A stretch of 64,000 nt of DNA from Halapricum salinum (GTDB lineage Archaea > Halobacteriota > Halobacteria > Halobacteriales > Haloarculaceae). The notes under the pieces were generated by a model that made no database searches, was not told where the DNA came from, and saw only the letters and a program-made list of their open reading frames with translations. Below are positions 49,878-59,102 of this stretch, piece after piece. Made by a program: the position numbers and the translations under genes. Each line of letters starts with the position of its first letter. Position 1 is the stretch's first letter. The DNA lies in assembly GCF_004799665.1 (NCBI RefSeq), contig NZ_CP031310.1, forward strand, positions 3,030,887 through 3,094,886, written 5' to 3'.

Positions 49878-50654
49878 TCAAATAACGCCGGCAGTCATGA
49901 GTGCGCCGACGAAAAGCAGTACCGCCGTCACAACACCGCCGACAGCCAAGGGCTGGTTTTCCATTGCTTTCTCGTGGAGCGCCATCGCCTCGTACTCTCG
50001 ACGGAACGATTCGAGGTTGTCATCGTCGTAGAAGTACTTCGTTTTCAGCGCGAATCGATCGGTCACCGCACAGCCAGTACACACCGGTTCACCTTCCAGG
50101 CGCTCGGTCTTCGTGTGATCGCTACAGCTGATGCTGCCACAATTCGCACAATAGGTATACGTCTCGTTGCTACCGCTGGTGTCGCAGTGGACACAGCGGT
50201 GAATCCTGTCCTCGACCGTGACTCGTGACGGCCCGGCCGCGAAATACTCGTAGGGATAGGTGTACTGCTGGAGATTAGTTGTCTGCCGGACTTCCGGGAG
50301 ATACACGGGTTCGATCGATTGCACCGAAATGTCTGAGAGGTTCGGCTCGCAGGTCTTGGTGTAGGTGACGTTGTTGTCGCCGGTGTACTGCACCGTTGTC
50401 GTATGATGCTCCTGAAGACGATCTACTGCCCAGTCTTTGTACGCTGTCTGGGTCTGCCCGAAGCGTTTCTCCTCGAGTTCATCGAACACATCGCCGAACC
50501 GATCGGTGTCCAGTTCGACCGCTGCGTGCCTGTTCTCCGAGACAAGCCGCGCCACAGTGTCGTCAGCGACCGACGGCTGGCCCCGATCTGCATGCACGAC
50601 GAACCAGGTGCGCTCGTCAATCCGATGGATCACGCCGACACTCGTCTCGAACAC
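49878..50654 (-). CDS. Zinc-ribbon and C-terminal membrane-helix protein, unknown
   Basis: A 258-residue protein starting at GTG 50654. The N-terminal 60 residues (RTWFVVHADRGQPSVADDTV) look like a small alpha/beta domain cut short. A zinc-ribbon region (HRCVHC, YCANCGSISCSDH, PVCTGC, about residues 152-196) follows, then a helix and one transmembrane helix at the C-terminus (AVGGVVTAVLLFVGALM). Reading continues upstream without a stop into the regulator region, so a longer form is possible. It may be part of the ABC operon by position, but 42 bases separate them. Confidence 0.55.
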   Translation of the reverse strand: MFETSVGVIHRIDERTWFVVHADRGQPSVADDTVARLVSENRHAAVELDTDRFGDVFDELEEKRFGQTQTAYKDWAVDRLQEHHTTTVQYTGDNNVTYTKTCEPNLSDISVQSIEPVYLPEVRQTTNLQQYTYPYEYFAAGPSRVTVEDRIHRCVHCDTSGSNETYTYCANCGSISCSDHTKTERLEGEPVCTGCAVTDRFALKTKYFYDDDNLESFRREYEAMALHEKAMENQPLAVGGVVTAVLLFVGALMTAGVI

Positions 50655-50695
50655 CGCGTCCGTGTCAGCCGTGATTTCGGCGACCCCACCTATGC

Positions 50696-50986
50696 CTACG
50701 AGTCGTCGAGATTGTCGATAAGTGATTCGAGCGTCTCGACGTGGTTTTCGAACAATTCTCGGCCGTCGTCGGTCAGTTCGTACGTCGTCTGGGGGCGGCG
50801 GTCGACGAACTGTTTCTGCATTGCGACCGCGTCGGCGTCTTCCATCTTGCGGAGGTGACTCGCCAGGTTGCCCTCGGTGACGTCGAGGTCGTCTTTGAGC
50901 GTCGGGAAACTCGTCTCGCCGTGCCGGTAGAGATACGCGAAGATTTGCAGTCGCGTCGGCTGGTGGACGAGTTTGTCGAGATCCAT
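50696..50986 (-). CDS. Winged-helix regulator of the ABC exporter operon
   Basis: A 96-residue winged-helix protein. LVHQPTRLQIFAYLYRHGET leads to the recognition helix VTEGNLASHLRKMEDADAV and the wing RPQTTYELTDDGREL. This matches the wHTH_34/PadR-like single-domain regulators that often sit in exporter operons. It is three bases after the membrane protein gene, so it is transcribed with it. It probably senses the substrate or the operon's state. Confidence 0.82.
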   Translation of the reverse strand: MDLDKLVHQPTRLQIFAYLYRHGETSFPTLKDDLDVTEGNLASHLRKMEDADAVAMQKQFVDRRPQTTYELTDDGRELFENHVETLESLIDNLDDS

Positions 50987-50988
50987 GA

Positions 50989-51618
50989 TCAGGTTCGTGA
51001 GAGGACGAGGTAGGTCACGATGGCGTACGCGAAGTACAGCGTCCCGAAGACGGCGTAGCCCCAGGTCCAGAGGATGTCGACGTAGGGCATCGCCGCGCCG
51101 AGGCCGATCAGCATGATCCCCCCGACGTAGAAGGCGTAGCGATCCCGCGCCCGAATGTGGTACGCCCGGAGCGCGTTGGCGGTGACGAGATACGCCAGCC
51201 CGACGAACACGAGGATAATCGACTGGGTGAACACGGCTTCAGCCTGGTAGCCGAGGTCCTCCACGAACCGCGAGGTGATCAGCCCGATCGGCAGCGACGT
51301 GAGGTAAGTGACGACGAAGATGAACCAGATGCCCGGTTTGCCGGCTGGCGTCCCCAGCGAGGACTGATCGTCAAGCAACCAGAACCCGAGGAATCCACCG
51401 CCAAACAGCAGCCCGATCCAGATGATGCCGTGCCAGTAGCCCGGCAGTTCCTCGAGGTGAACGTACTGGGAAGCTGCGGCGGCCACCAGCACGAGGACGC
51501 CGAACAGCAGCCACTGCCCAGCCGCTCCCTCGTAGCGCTCGTACAGGCCCATGGCGTCTTTGATCTGTTCGAGCTGGGCCTCCAGTTCCGCCGGATCGAC
51601 GTCCGTGTCTTCGCTCAT
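50989..51618 (-). CDS. Six-helix membrane protein in the ABC operon
   Basis: A 209-residue protein with a short charged N-terminus (EDTDVDPAELEAQLEQIKDAM) and six transmembrane helices, starting at about residue 38 and ending LVLSRT. It overlaps the ATPase gene by four bases and may be an accessory permease or sensor. Family not recognised. Confidence 0.7.
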   Translation of the reverse strand: MSEDTDVDPAELEAQLEQIKDAMGLYERYEGAAGQWLLFGVLVLVAAAASQYVHLEELPGYWHGIIWIGLLFGGGFLGFWLLDDQSSLGTPAGKPGIWFIFVVTYLTSLPIGLITSRFVEDLGYQAEAVFTQSIILVFVGLAYLVTANALRAYHIRARDRYAFYVGGIMLIGLGAAMPYVDILWTWGYAVFGTLYFAYAIVTYLVLSRT

Positions 51619-52571
51619 GGTTCGACAACTGCCTCTATCGAATCGTCGTTCGGCGTCCCGCCGGACGTTCTTTGCGGTTCGACGACGTGCACGTAGAAGT
51701 TGAAGAGGTCGGTGTGGGTCGCGTCGTCGCGCTCGATTCGGACGCCTTCGACGTCGGTGTCGACGGCGGCTTCGAGCTCCTCGAATTCAACGTCTGGCTT
51801 CAGGAACCCGCGTGCCGTAGCGCCCGTCCGGAACAGCCGGCCGCCCCTGACGAACGATTCGGCGGTGCGCATCGCTCCGGACCCGGAAACGCGGATGACT
51901 GGCGGCACGGCATCCATGAGCTCCGAGGGCGCGCCAACTGCTGTAATCGTTCCGTCGCGCATGAACGCCAGTCGATCGGCGAGTTCGGCATCGAGCGGAC
52001 GATGACTCGTGATGACGAACGTCGAGCCGCCGTCGTACCGATCGAGGATGATATCGTGAAACCGCTGGATCATCGAGAGGTCGACGCCGGCCGTCGGTTC
52101 GTCGAGCAGGTAGAGCGGCGCGTCGACGCTCATCGTCAGCGAGAGTTCGAGTTTGCGTGTCATGCCGGCGGAGTAATCGTCGACGGCTTTGTCGAGGTCC
52201 TCGGAGAGATCAAGTCGGTCGAGATACTGCTCCCAGCGGTCGGTGAATCCGGGGTGCATCCGTCGGTAGAAGTCGATGTTTTCACGGCCGGTGAGCGTCT
52301 CGATGGCCATCGTATCCTGCAGGAGAAAGCTCAGGTTCCGACCGCCGTCTTCGGAGACGTCTCGACCGAATATCTCCACGTCCCCCTTAGTCGGCCGGCT
52401 GCTGCCCGCGAGACATTCGAGCAAGACGGTCTTTCCAACGCCGTTCGGACCCAGAAGGACGAGAATCTCGTTGCCAGCGACTGAGAGATCGATTCCGTCG
52501 AGGACGCCCTCGGTCCCGAACGATTTCTCGATCCCCGCCGCTCGGACGGCAGGCACGTGCTCGCCACTCAT
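51615..52571 (-). CDS. ABC transporter ATP-binding protein
   Basis: A 318-residue ATPase. Walker A is GPNGVGKTVLLE (about 38-49), the signature YSAGMTRKLELS and Walker B LYLLDEPTAGVD. Residues 220-318 form a regulatory C-terminal extension. It powers the ABC-2 permease encoded upstream. It overlaps both neighbours by four bases, so it is translated as part of one operon. The cargo is not predictable; exporters of this class carry lipids, drugs or antimicrobial peptides. Confidence 0.92.
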   Translation of the reverse strand: MSGEHVPAVRAAGIEKSFGTEGVLDGIDLSVAGNEILVLLGPNGVGKTVLLECLAGSSRPTKGDVEIFGRDVSEDGGRNLSFLLQDTMAIETLTGRENIDFYRRMHPGFTDRWEQYLDRLDLSEDLDKAVDDYSAGMTRKLELSLTMSVDAPLYLLDEPTAGVDLSMIQRFHDIILDRYDGGSTFVITSHRPLDAELADRLAFMRDGTITAVGAPSELMDAVPPVIRVSGSGAMRTAESFVRGGRLFRTGATARGFLKPDVEFEELEAAVDTDVEGVRIERDDATHTDLFNFYVHVVEPQRTSGGTPNDDSIEAVVEP

Positions 52572-53437
52572 GCCAGCACCCCCGTTCCGTAGATCCGAGT
52601 ACGGACGACGACAATCCCGACGCCGAGTGCCAGCGCGGTGTACAGCGTCAGCGTTCCGACCGACCAGATCGTGCTCGGAAGCGCGGGTGGGGCAAGCGAA
52701 CTCGCCGGGGCGTCGACGAACTGGTAAACGAGCACGCGAGAGGGTAGTGTGTTCGGGAGGTAGTTCAACAGGACATCCGGGCCGGTGTAGCTCCCGGGGT
52801 CGGTCCCGTTGTAGCCGGTAAGCATGTACGCCAGTAGTGCGACAGCGACGGTGAGCAGCGCCGCGTAGCGTTCGTCGGTGATCGCGCTCGCGACGGCCAT
52901 CGCCAGGACCATCCAGATGACGGCGAAGCCGACGAACGCCAGCATGGCGATCGGAACCGACGCAATCGACCGGAGCGTGTAGGACGCACCTGTTCCCAGA
53001 CTCACGACGACGACCGCAAGGAACGAGACGGTTGCGAGCAGCAGGCCGGCCAGCATCCGGCCAGCCATATCGGCAGTCGGCGCAATCGGGAGCGCCCGGA
53101 ACTGCTTGTAGCGGTCGGCTTCGAGGTCGGCCGCGAGTTGCTGCCCGAAACTACTCAGACAGACGATAATCGCGCCGAAGGTCCCGTAGCTGATCGCCGT
53201 CGCTGCGAATATGTACGGCCGCTCGTTTGCGGGAATCTCTTCGACCGGGACGAACACCGTGATCGTCAGGAGGTAGAACCCGACCGGAAACGCGATTGAC
53301 CAGAACAGGACGGTCTTGTTCCGAAACAGTTCTCTGGCGTACCGTTCAAAAAAGGACTTCGCCTGGGCGATCCAGTGTCGAGTACCCGGCGTTTCCGCCA
53401 TTTTATTCGATCGACGAATCGCAGTGTCGGTTGCCAT
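52568..53437 (-). CDS. ABC-2 type permease
   Basis: A 289-residue protein with about six transmembrane helices of the ABC-2 type: TVLFWSIAFPVGFYLLTITV is the first, then a cluster near residues 85-110, 145-165, 170-200, 205-225 and 255-280. The N-terminus is a basic amphipathic stretch. The ATG at 53437 is preferred; ATG 53401 is possible. The TATA-like TTTATATATTAA near 53499-53510 lies upstream in the AT-rich gap. It is the first gene of a four-gene operon (permease, ATPase, membrane protein, regulator). Confidence 0.86.
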   Translation of the reverse strand: MATDTAIRRSNKMAETPGTRHWIAQAKSFFERYARELFRNKTVLFWSIAFPVGFYLLTITVFVPVEEIPANERPYIFAATAISYGTFGAIIVCLSSFGQQLAADLEADRYKQFRALPIAPTADMAGRMLAGLLLATVSFLAVVVVSLGTGASYTLRSIASVPIAMLAFVGFAVIWMVLAMAVASAITDERYAALLTVAVALLAYMLTGYNGTDPGSYTGPDVLLNYLPNTLPSRVLVYQFVDAPASSLAPPALPSTIWSVGTLTLYTALALGVGIVVVRTRIYGTGVLA

Positions 53438-53565
53438 TGCTCTGTTCGAAAATTTGTTTCCATCCCAATAGAGTTTGCGATCCAAAGTATACCAAAGATT
53501 TATATATTAAATGGACTCGCTCGTTCGAATCGCTCGTCGGAAGACGGACGGTCGCACCGCGATTC

Positions 53566-53739
53566 TCACTCGATCAATGGATACTCGTTGATGTCGACGA
53601 AGTCGTCGCTGCCGCAGGCGGCGCATTCGTCCGGAGCTTCGTAGTGACGGTCGCCGGGCTGGCCGTGGACGACGGCAGCGTGGACGCTCAGACAGTCTTC
53701 ACACACGTACTCTCGTGGTCGGTCTGGTTGGTGGGACAT
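53566..53739 (-). CDS. Small zinc-ribbon protein (57 aa)
   Basis: A 57-residue ORF below common length limits. It starts MSHQPDRPREYVCEDCLSVH and has a second pair CAACGSDDF. Four cysteines (C13, C16, C39 and C42) form a clear zinc-ribbon, and the ends (DINEYPLIE) are compact. It lies divergent to the permease, with 59 bases to the next gene. It looks like a small metal-binding protein with a possible regulatory or RNA/DNA-binding role. Confidence 0.75.
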   Translation of the reverse strand: MSHQPDRPREYVCEDCLSVHAAVVHGQPGDRHYEAPDECAACGSDDFVDINEYPLIE

Positions 53740-53797
53740 GCACGTCTCCGTGGAGTTTGCTGACTGAAAAGTGGCCGTCCTACGTATGAAAGAGTCT

Positions 53798-55804
53798 CTA
53801 GCGAGCGTTTTCTATCGCGTCCAGGGCGTCTGGATTCTCGATGCTACTCAGATCCCCCATGTCTTCGCCCGTGTGGACGGCCTGGATAGCTCGGCGGATG
53901 ATCTTGCCAGACTGGGTCTTCGGGAACTGCTCGACGAATCTGATCTCCTGGGGACGGAACGGTTTGCCGAGTTCCGTACCGACGAGACTGGTGAGTTCCT
54001 CACGCAATTCGTCGCTCGGTTCCACGCGGGGTTCGAGGACGATGTAGGCGACGACGGCCGTCCCGGTCGTCTCATCGGGGACGCCGATCGCCGCCGCCTG
54101 ATTGACGGCCTCGTGATCGATCAGCGCACCCTCGACCTCGGCCGGGCCGACTTTGCGCCCGGCGACGTTCAGTGCGTCGTCGGCCCGGCCGTGGAGGAAC
54201 CAGAAACCATCCGTATCTTTCTGGGCCCAGTCGCCGTGGTTCCACAGACCCTCCCAGCGCGACCAGTACTCCTCGAGATAGCGCTCGTCACCGCTCCAGA
54301 GGCTCTTGGTCGTGCTCGGACAGGAATCCCGAGCGACGAGATACCCTCGCTCGTGCTCGTCGGCGATGGATTCGCCATCCTCGTCGACGATATCGATGGC
54401 CATCCCCAGTCCCGGACCGCCGAGCGTGCAGGGTTTGAGCGACTGGATCGGCATCGGCATCAGGAAGCAGCCGCAGATCTCGGTCCCGCCGGAGATGTTG
54501 ATGATCGGCGTGTCTCCGCCGCCGACGTGTTCGAGGAACCACTGCCAGGACTCGGGGTCCCAGGGCTCGCCGGTCGAGCCCAGCAGCCGGAGGCTGGAGA
54601 GGTCGTGGCCTTCGAGCCAGTCGTCGCCGTACTTCCGCAGAGCGCGGATCGCGGTCGGCGAGATTCCGAAGACAGTCAGCCCGTGGTCGTCGATCAGCTT
54701 CCAGAAGCGATCCGGTTCGGGGTAGTCGGGCGCACCCTCGTACATGAAGATCGTCCCGCCGAAGGTGTGGTTGCCGATCAGCGTCCAGGGGCCCATCATC
54801 CAGCCGATGTCGCTCACCCAGAAGAAGCGATCGCTGGGCTTGTGGTCGAAGCCGAAGTAGATCTCCTTGGCACACTGGACCTGCACGCCGGCGTGGGTGT
54901 GGACGATCCCCTTTGGCTGGCCCGTCGTGCCCGACGAATACAGCAGCATCGACTCCTGGTCGCTCGGGAGCGATTTCGTCTCGTAGGCGTCGTCGGCCCT
55001 CGGGATCACGTCGTCCCACCACTCGTCGCGACTGATCGTCCACGGGATCGATTTGTCGATACTGTCTCGCGTGTCCAATCGATCGTAGACGATGGTGTGT
55101 TCGACGTGGCCGGCCTGTTCGATCGCCTCGTCGGCAGTGTCCTTGAGATAGATCGGCTCACCCCGGCGATAGAAGCCATCGCCTGTGAACAGAACCGAAC
55201 ACTCGCTGTCTTCGATCCGTGTGGCGACTGCGTCGACGCCGAACCCCGAGAAGATGGGGACGGCGATCGCGCCCACCTTGAAACAGCCGTAGAGGATCGA
55301 GACGACCTCGGGGACCATCGGCATGTACAATCCCACTGTATCGCCGGTCTCGATCCCGCGCTCTTCCAAGGCGTTGGCGACCCGGTTTGCCTCCCGGTGG
55401 AGATCGTGGAACGTCTGTTCTCGCACTTCGCCGTCCTCGCCCTCCCAGATCGTCGCGACGTGGTTGCGTGTCCCGCTGTCGACGGCGGCGTGCCTGTCGA
55501 GGACGTTGTGCGCGAGGTTGATCTCCCCCCCGGAATACCAGCGGCTGAACTGTGGCCCCTCTGTGTCGTCCCTGACTGTGTCGTAGTCTTCGAAAAAGTC
55601 GATCCCCAGGTAGTCGACCACTTCGTCCCAGAACCACTCGATCCCCGACTCCTCGACGCCTGCGACTTCTCCTGTGGTCCGCTCGATCAGTTCGTCGTAG
55701 TCCTCGATGTCGTAGGCCTGCATGAACTGCCAGACGTTGGTCGACTCGACGAACTCCTGGCTGGGTTCGTAGACGATCTCGTCGATGTCTTCGAGAGACT
55801 GCAT
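53798..55804 (-). CDS. Acetyl-CoA-synthetase-like AMP-forming ligase
   Basis: A 668-residue ANL-superfamily enzyme. The N-terminal part is Acs-like (FSRWYSGGEINLAHNVLDRH), then the core AMP motif LLYSSGTTGQPKGIVHTH, SDIGWMMG and the hinge GRADDALNVAGRKVGP. The C-terminal KTQSGKIIRR holds the lysine for adenylation. It makes an acyl-CoA from a short or branched fatty acid, CoA and ATP. Substrate specificity is open; acetate is possible but propionate-like acids fit too. No acetyl-CoA-linked gene lies next to it. Confidence 0.89.
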   Translation of the reverse strand: MQSLEDIDEIVYEPSQEFVESTNVWQFMQAYDIEDYDELIERTTGEVAGVEESGIEWFWDEVVDYLGIDFFEDYDTVRDDTEGPQFSRWYSGGEINLAHNVLDRHAAVDSGTRNHVATIWEGEDGEVREQTFHDLHREANRVANALEERGIETGDTVGLYMPMVPEVVSILYGCFKVGAIAVPIFSGFGVDAVATRIEDSECSVLFTGDGFYRRGEPIYLKDTADEAIEQAGHVEHTIVYDRLDTRDSIDKSIPWTISRDEWWDDVIPRADDAYETKSLPSDQESMLLYSSGTTGQPKGIVHTHAGVQVQCAKEIYFGFDHKPSDRFFWVSDIGWMMGPWTLIGNHTFGGTIFMYEGAPDYPEPDRFWKLIDDHGLTVFGISPTAIRALRKYGDDWLEGHDLSSLRLLGSTGEPWDPESWQWFLEHVGGGDTPIINISGGTEICGCFLMPMPIQSLKPCTLGGPGLGMAIDIVDEDGESIADEHERGYLVARDSCPSTTKSLWSGDERYLEEYWSRWEGLWNHGDWAQKDTDGFWFLHGRADDALNVAGRKVGPAEVEGALIDHEAVNQAAAIGVPDETTGTAVVAYIVLEPRVEPSDELREELTSLVGTELGKPFRPQEIRFVEQFPKTQSGKIIRRAIQAVHTGEDMGDLSSIENPDALDAIENAR

Positions 55805-55858
55805 AGATTAATCATGCACGACCAGCGGCTTAGCAGTTTGGCGGTCGTTGGCGTCCAG

Positions 55859-58588
55859 TTATCGCGCCCACGCGACCATCTCGGCGTACGTGTCGTCGCT
55901 CGACAGCGCTGCTGCGTCACCGACGAGCACGAGCGACTTCTTCGCTCGGGTCAACGCGACGTTGATCCGTCGGTAGTCCTCGAAGATCGGCCCCTCTAGC
56001 TCGCCCGTGGCGACGAACGACACGAGGATGACTTCTTTGCTCGACCCCTGGAAGCGATCGACCGTGTCGACCGCCACTGAATCGTCGAGTCGCTGGCCGA
56101 TCTCGGCGACCTGTGCACGGAACGGTGCGATCACGCCGATGTCCTCCCGTGAAACCCCCGCCGCGGCGAACTGCTCGACGGTTTCGGTGACGGCGTCGGC
56201 CTCGGCAGGATTCGTGTTTCCGCGAGCGCTCCCGCCGGGATCGACTAACGCCACCCGCTCGCGGAGGTGTTCGGGCAATGCCGGCAGTGAAACGCCAGCG
56301 AGATCGTCGATTCGCTGGGCCGCGACGTCGCCAGTTGCAGGTCGCAACTGCCCGTCGTAGAACGCCTTCGACGGGAACGCCTGGATCTGCTGGGCCATCC
56401 GATACTGTCGGTCGAGCATGACTCCTGCCTCTGGGTGGGCCTCGATCAGGCGCTCGAACAGCGACTCCTGCAGGTCGTTTTCGGCGCGGACGACGGGCGG
56501 CAGCTGCTGATGATCACCGATCAGGACGAACCGCTCGGCGAGATTGGTGGCGGCGAGCGTCCCCGGCTCGGTCAGCTGGCCGGCTTCGTCGACCACGGCG
56601 ACGTCGAACTCCTGTTCGCGGACGATCCGCGAGCCACACGACGCCGTCGTGGCGGCGACGACCGAGGCGTCACGGAGTTTCGACGCCAGTTCGTCGGGGT
56701 CGCCCGACTGTTCCAGCCGGAAGGGCTGCATGTCGTCGCGGACGCCGCTCTCGGTTCCGACCCGGACGATGTCTTCGAATCCCTGCTCGACCAGCGCCTC
56801 CATGGCATTGTCGACGGCGCGATTGGTGAACGCCGACAGCAGGACGCGTTCGCCCCGGTCTACGAGGGTTCGAATGATCGTCGCGAGCGTGTAGGTCTTG
56901 CCCGTCCCGGGCGGCCCGTGGACGAGCGCGAAGTCCTCGGCCCCCACTGCGAGTTCGACAGCCTCGTTCTGGGCTGCGTTGTTGTCGATGAACGTCTCCG
57001 AAACAGGCGAGAATCCGGGATATCGCCGGCCGAACAGGACGTCTTTCTTCGGCTGGGGTTGCTTGAGAACGGCGTCGTGCAAGGCTGTGAGCATCCGATC
57101 TGTCGACAGCTCGGAGGGATAGATGTCGAGTCGCCGGAGTTCCACTGGCTCGTCAGCAGTGACGATCACCTCCTCGGCTGTCAGGCGTTCGACTCGCGCC
57201 AGTTCCGCATCGCCGCGAATCGGATGGCCGTCGCTGGCGAGCACGACGTCTCCCTCGCGGATCTTCGAAGTCGCACCTGTCCCCTTTGCCCGGATTTCCC
57301 ACCGCCCGCCGTCGATCTCTCGCTGGCCCGTGGGTTCGAGGTCGACCAGCGCGCGGTCGTCGTCAGCCCGTTCGTCCGCGCCCTGCTCCCACAATTTGGC
57401 GTACTCGCGGTGGACTTCGCGGCGTTCCTCCTCGATCGCCCGGTAGAACCGATCGAAGTACTCGCGTTCTTCCTCGGGGATCGGGCTGCCGACCTGGCCG
57501 GCCTTCGACTCCTGGTCGAGTCGGCCCGAGACGGCCATGCAGGTGTCCTGTTCGAAACAGTACTCACACTTGGCATCGGCCTCGTAGCCAGTCGGGACGT
57601 CACTGTCGAACTCCATGGCAGCGATGGCGTTGCGCTGTCGCAGGACGTACTGCAACAGTCCGGAACCGATCGAGAACTCCTTCGCCGGCGAGAGGTCGCC
57701 GCTCTCCTCGTTCCGTTCGACGGCCGCGTTCTTGGTGTAGAGGAGTGTGCCAGTATCGGGGGCGGCGGCCAGTGCCGACTCGGTCCCGCCGTCGCCGGCC
57801 ATCATGTCCGCCGCGGAAGTTTCGCGGGCCGCACGCTCGCCGAGGACGAGCGCGTAAGCTGCGGCCTGGATCTTGTCGTGGAATCTGGGCTCACGACGGG
57901 TGTTCTTGCCCGTCTTGAGTTCGACTGGCATCCCGCGACGGATCGCGTCGGCCCGGCCTTTGATCCCGTAGCGCTCGCTGACCAGCGTCATCTCCGAGCG
58001 CCACTCGTCCGTCTCGGTGAGTGTGCCCTGAGCCAGCCAGCCCTCGATGGCGCTGGCGTGATCGCGGACCTCCTGGGTGACTTCCTCGACACTGCGGCCG
58101 AGCAGGCCGAGTTCGAGTCCTGCGGCGTCGACCTGTTCTTCGACCGCTGCGTCGAGGTCCTGCCCGCGGAGGAGGTCCGCGAACACCTCGTGGACGATGG
58201 TCCCCTTTACCACCGGATAGACGAGCGGCAGACCGTCGATTTTGTTGAGATAGTACATCCGGGGGCACTGGACCCACGAGCGGACGTCGGTCACGTCGAC
58301 GATGAAATCGGGTTCGACGACGACCATCGTGTCGCTGCCGGTCGTGTACTGCTGTTCGCCCTGGTAGGTCCGTTCCTCGGCGTCGTAGAGGGCCAGTTCC
58401 ATCCCCGTCTCGATCTGGCGGGCGTTCTCGACCCAGTCGCCCCACAGCGTCACCGTGATGGGCTCGTCTCTACCCCTGTCGGGGCGGATCGTCACTTCAC
58501 AGAGCTCGCGCTCGCCGTACTGCGTGCTGACGGTTTTCGGGTCTTCGAGGTCGACGACGACGCCGCGGACGTTCACGAGACCAGTCAC
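55859..58588 (-). CDS. Dna2-like nuclease-helicase
   Basis: A 909-residue multi-domain protein. The N-terminal region (1-90) is an OB-like fold; next comes a PD-(D/E)xK (Cas4/RecB-like) nuclease with a cysteine near residue 107 (VQCPRMYYL) and C339, C342 and C348 (CEYCFEQDTC) for a [4Fe-4S] cluster, plus VELKTGKN and QAAAY. The C-terminal helicase is superfamily 1 with Walker A GPPGTGKTYTLA (from about 557), DEAG, and the later motifs VDRFQGSSKEVIL and VALTRAKKSLVLVGD. It resembles Dna2/eukaryotic end-processing nuclease. It should unwind and cut flaps or resect ends. Confidence 0.9.
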   Translation of the reverse strand: MTGLVNVRGVVVDLEDPKTVSTQYGERELCEVTIRPDRGRDEPITVTLWGDWVENARQIETGMELALYDAEERTYQGEQQYTTGSDTMVVVEPDFIVDVTDVRSWVQCPRMYYLNKIDGLPLVYPVVKGTIVHEVFADLLRGQDLDAAVEEQVDAAGLELGLLGRSVEEVTQEVRDHASAIEGWLAQGTLTETDEWRSEMTLVSERYGIKGRADAIRRGMPVELKTGKNTRREPRFHDKIQAAAYALVLGERAARETSAADMMAGDGGTESALAAAPDTGTLLYTKNAAVERNEESGDLSPAKEFSIGSGLLQYVLRQRNAIAAMEFDSDVPTGYEADAKCEYCFEQDTCMAVSGRLDQESKAGQVGSPIPEEEREYFDRFYRAIEEERREVHREYAKLWEQGADERADDDRALVDLEPTGQREIDGGRWEIRAKGTGATSKIREGDVVLASDGHPIRGDAELARVERLTAEEVIVTADEPVELRRLDIYPSELSTDRMLTALHDAVLKQPQPKKDVLFGRRYPGFSPVSETFIDNNAAQNEAVELAVGAEDFALVHGPPGTGKTYTLATIIRTLVDRGERVLLSAFTNRAVDNAMEALVEQGFEDIVRVGTESGVRDDMQPFRLEQSGDPDELASKLRDASVVAATTASCGSRIVREQEFDVAVVDEAGQLTEPGTLAATNLAERFVLIGDHQQLPPVVRAENDLQESLFERLIEAHPEAGVMLDRQYRMAQQIQAFPSKAFYDGQLRPATGDVAAQRIDDLAGVSLPALPEHLRERVALVDPGGSARGNTNPAEADAVTETVEQFAAAGVSREDIGVIAPFRAQVAEIGQRLDDSVAVDTVDRFQGSSKEVILVSFVATGELEGPIFEDYRRINVALTRAKKSLVLVGDAAALSSDDTYAEMVAWAR

Positions 58589-58618
58589 GAGCGCGGGGTG
58601 AAAAACGCTGTCGGTGCC

Positions 58619-59095
58619 TCACGTCCCGATCGGGACGCTCGCGTTCCCGACCGAACGTGCGGCCAGCGTCTCGATCGTCCGACCGTTCGGGCAGAAGCCC
58701 GCCACGTCGGGATCCTTGCCGTACCATCTGACGCGGACTGTGTCGCGTTCGTCGAAGGCGAAGCCGGCCTCGGTTTCGGAGAGTCTCACTGTGCCGTTCT
58801 CGACCGGCCAGCGCGTACTCGCGGCCGTCGGCGAGTCGGCGTCGCGGACGACCAGCACGACGCGATCGGTCGTCTCGCTATCGAGAGCGTCACCGCCGAC
58901 GTGGACGGCCAGTACCGACGAATCCGTGGCTGCGATCTCGATCTGACTCTGGGGCGCAGTGAGATCGCCGCCGCCGTGACAGGGACCGCCCGGCACGGCG
59001 AACAGCGCGCCGTAGCTCACCAGAGCGAGGACGATCAGTGCGACTACCGGGCCGAAGACCACGAGTGCCCAGCGCCGCCCCTCGACTGGTGCCAT
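58619..59095 (-). CDS. Membrane-anchored protein of unknown function
   Basis: A 158-residue protein. One transmembrane helix at residues 9-33 (ALVVFGPVVALIVLALVSY) is followed by a beta-rich domain (SQIEIAATDSSVLAVHVGGD, VRVRWYGKDP) outside or inside the cell. Cysteines at about residues 39 and 137 could form a disulfide. It is located between fen and the Dna2-like gene, close to both, so co-transcription is likely. A type IV pilin-like processing site is not evident. Confidence 0.55.
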   Translation of the reverse strand: MAPVEGRRWALVVFGPVVALIVLALVSYGALFAVPGGPCHGGGDLTAPQSQIEIAATDSSVLAVHVGGDALDSETTDRVVLVVRDADSPTAASTRWPVENGTVRLSETEAGFAFDERDTVRVRWYGKDPDVAGFCPNGRTIETLAARSVGNASVPIGT

Positions 59096-59102
59096 CAGTC
59101 GA

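Noticed and set aside
53771-55999. A 742-codon open frame on the plus strand opposite the AMP-forming ligase
   Set aside because: It is a shadow of the ligase gene, with no domain and typical antisense composition.
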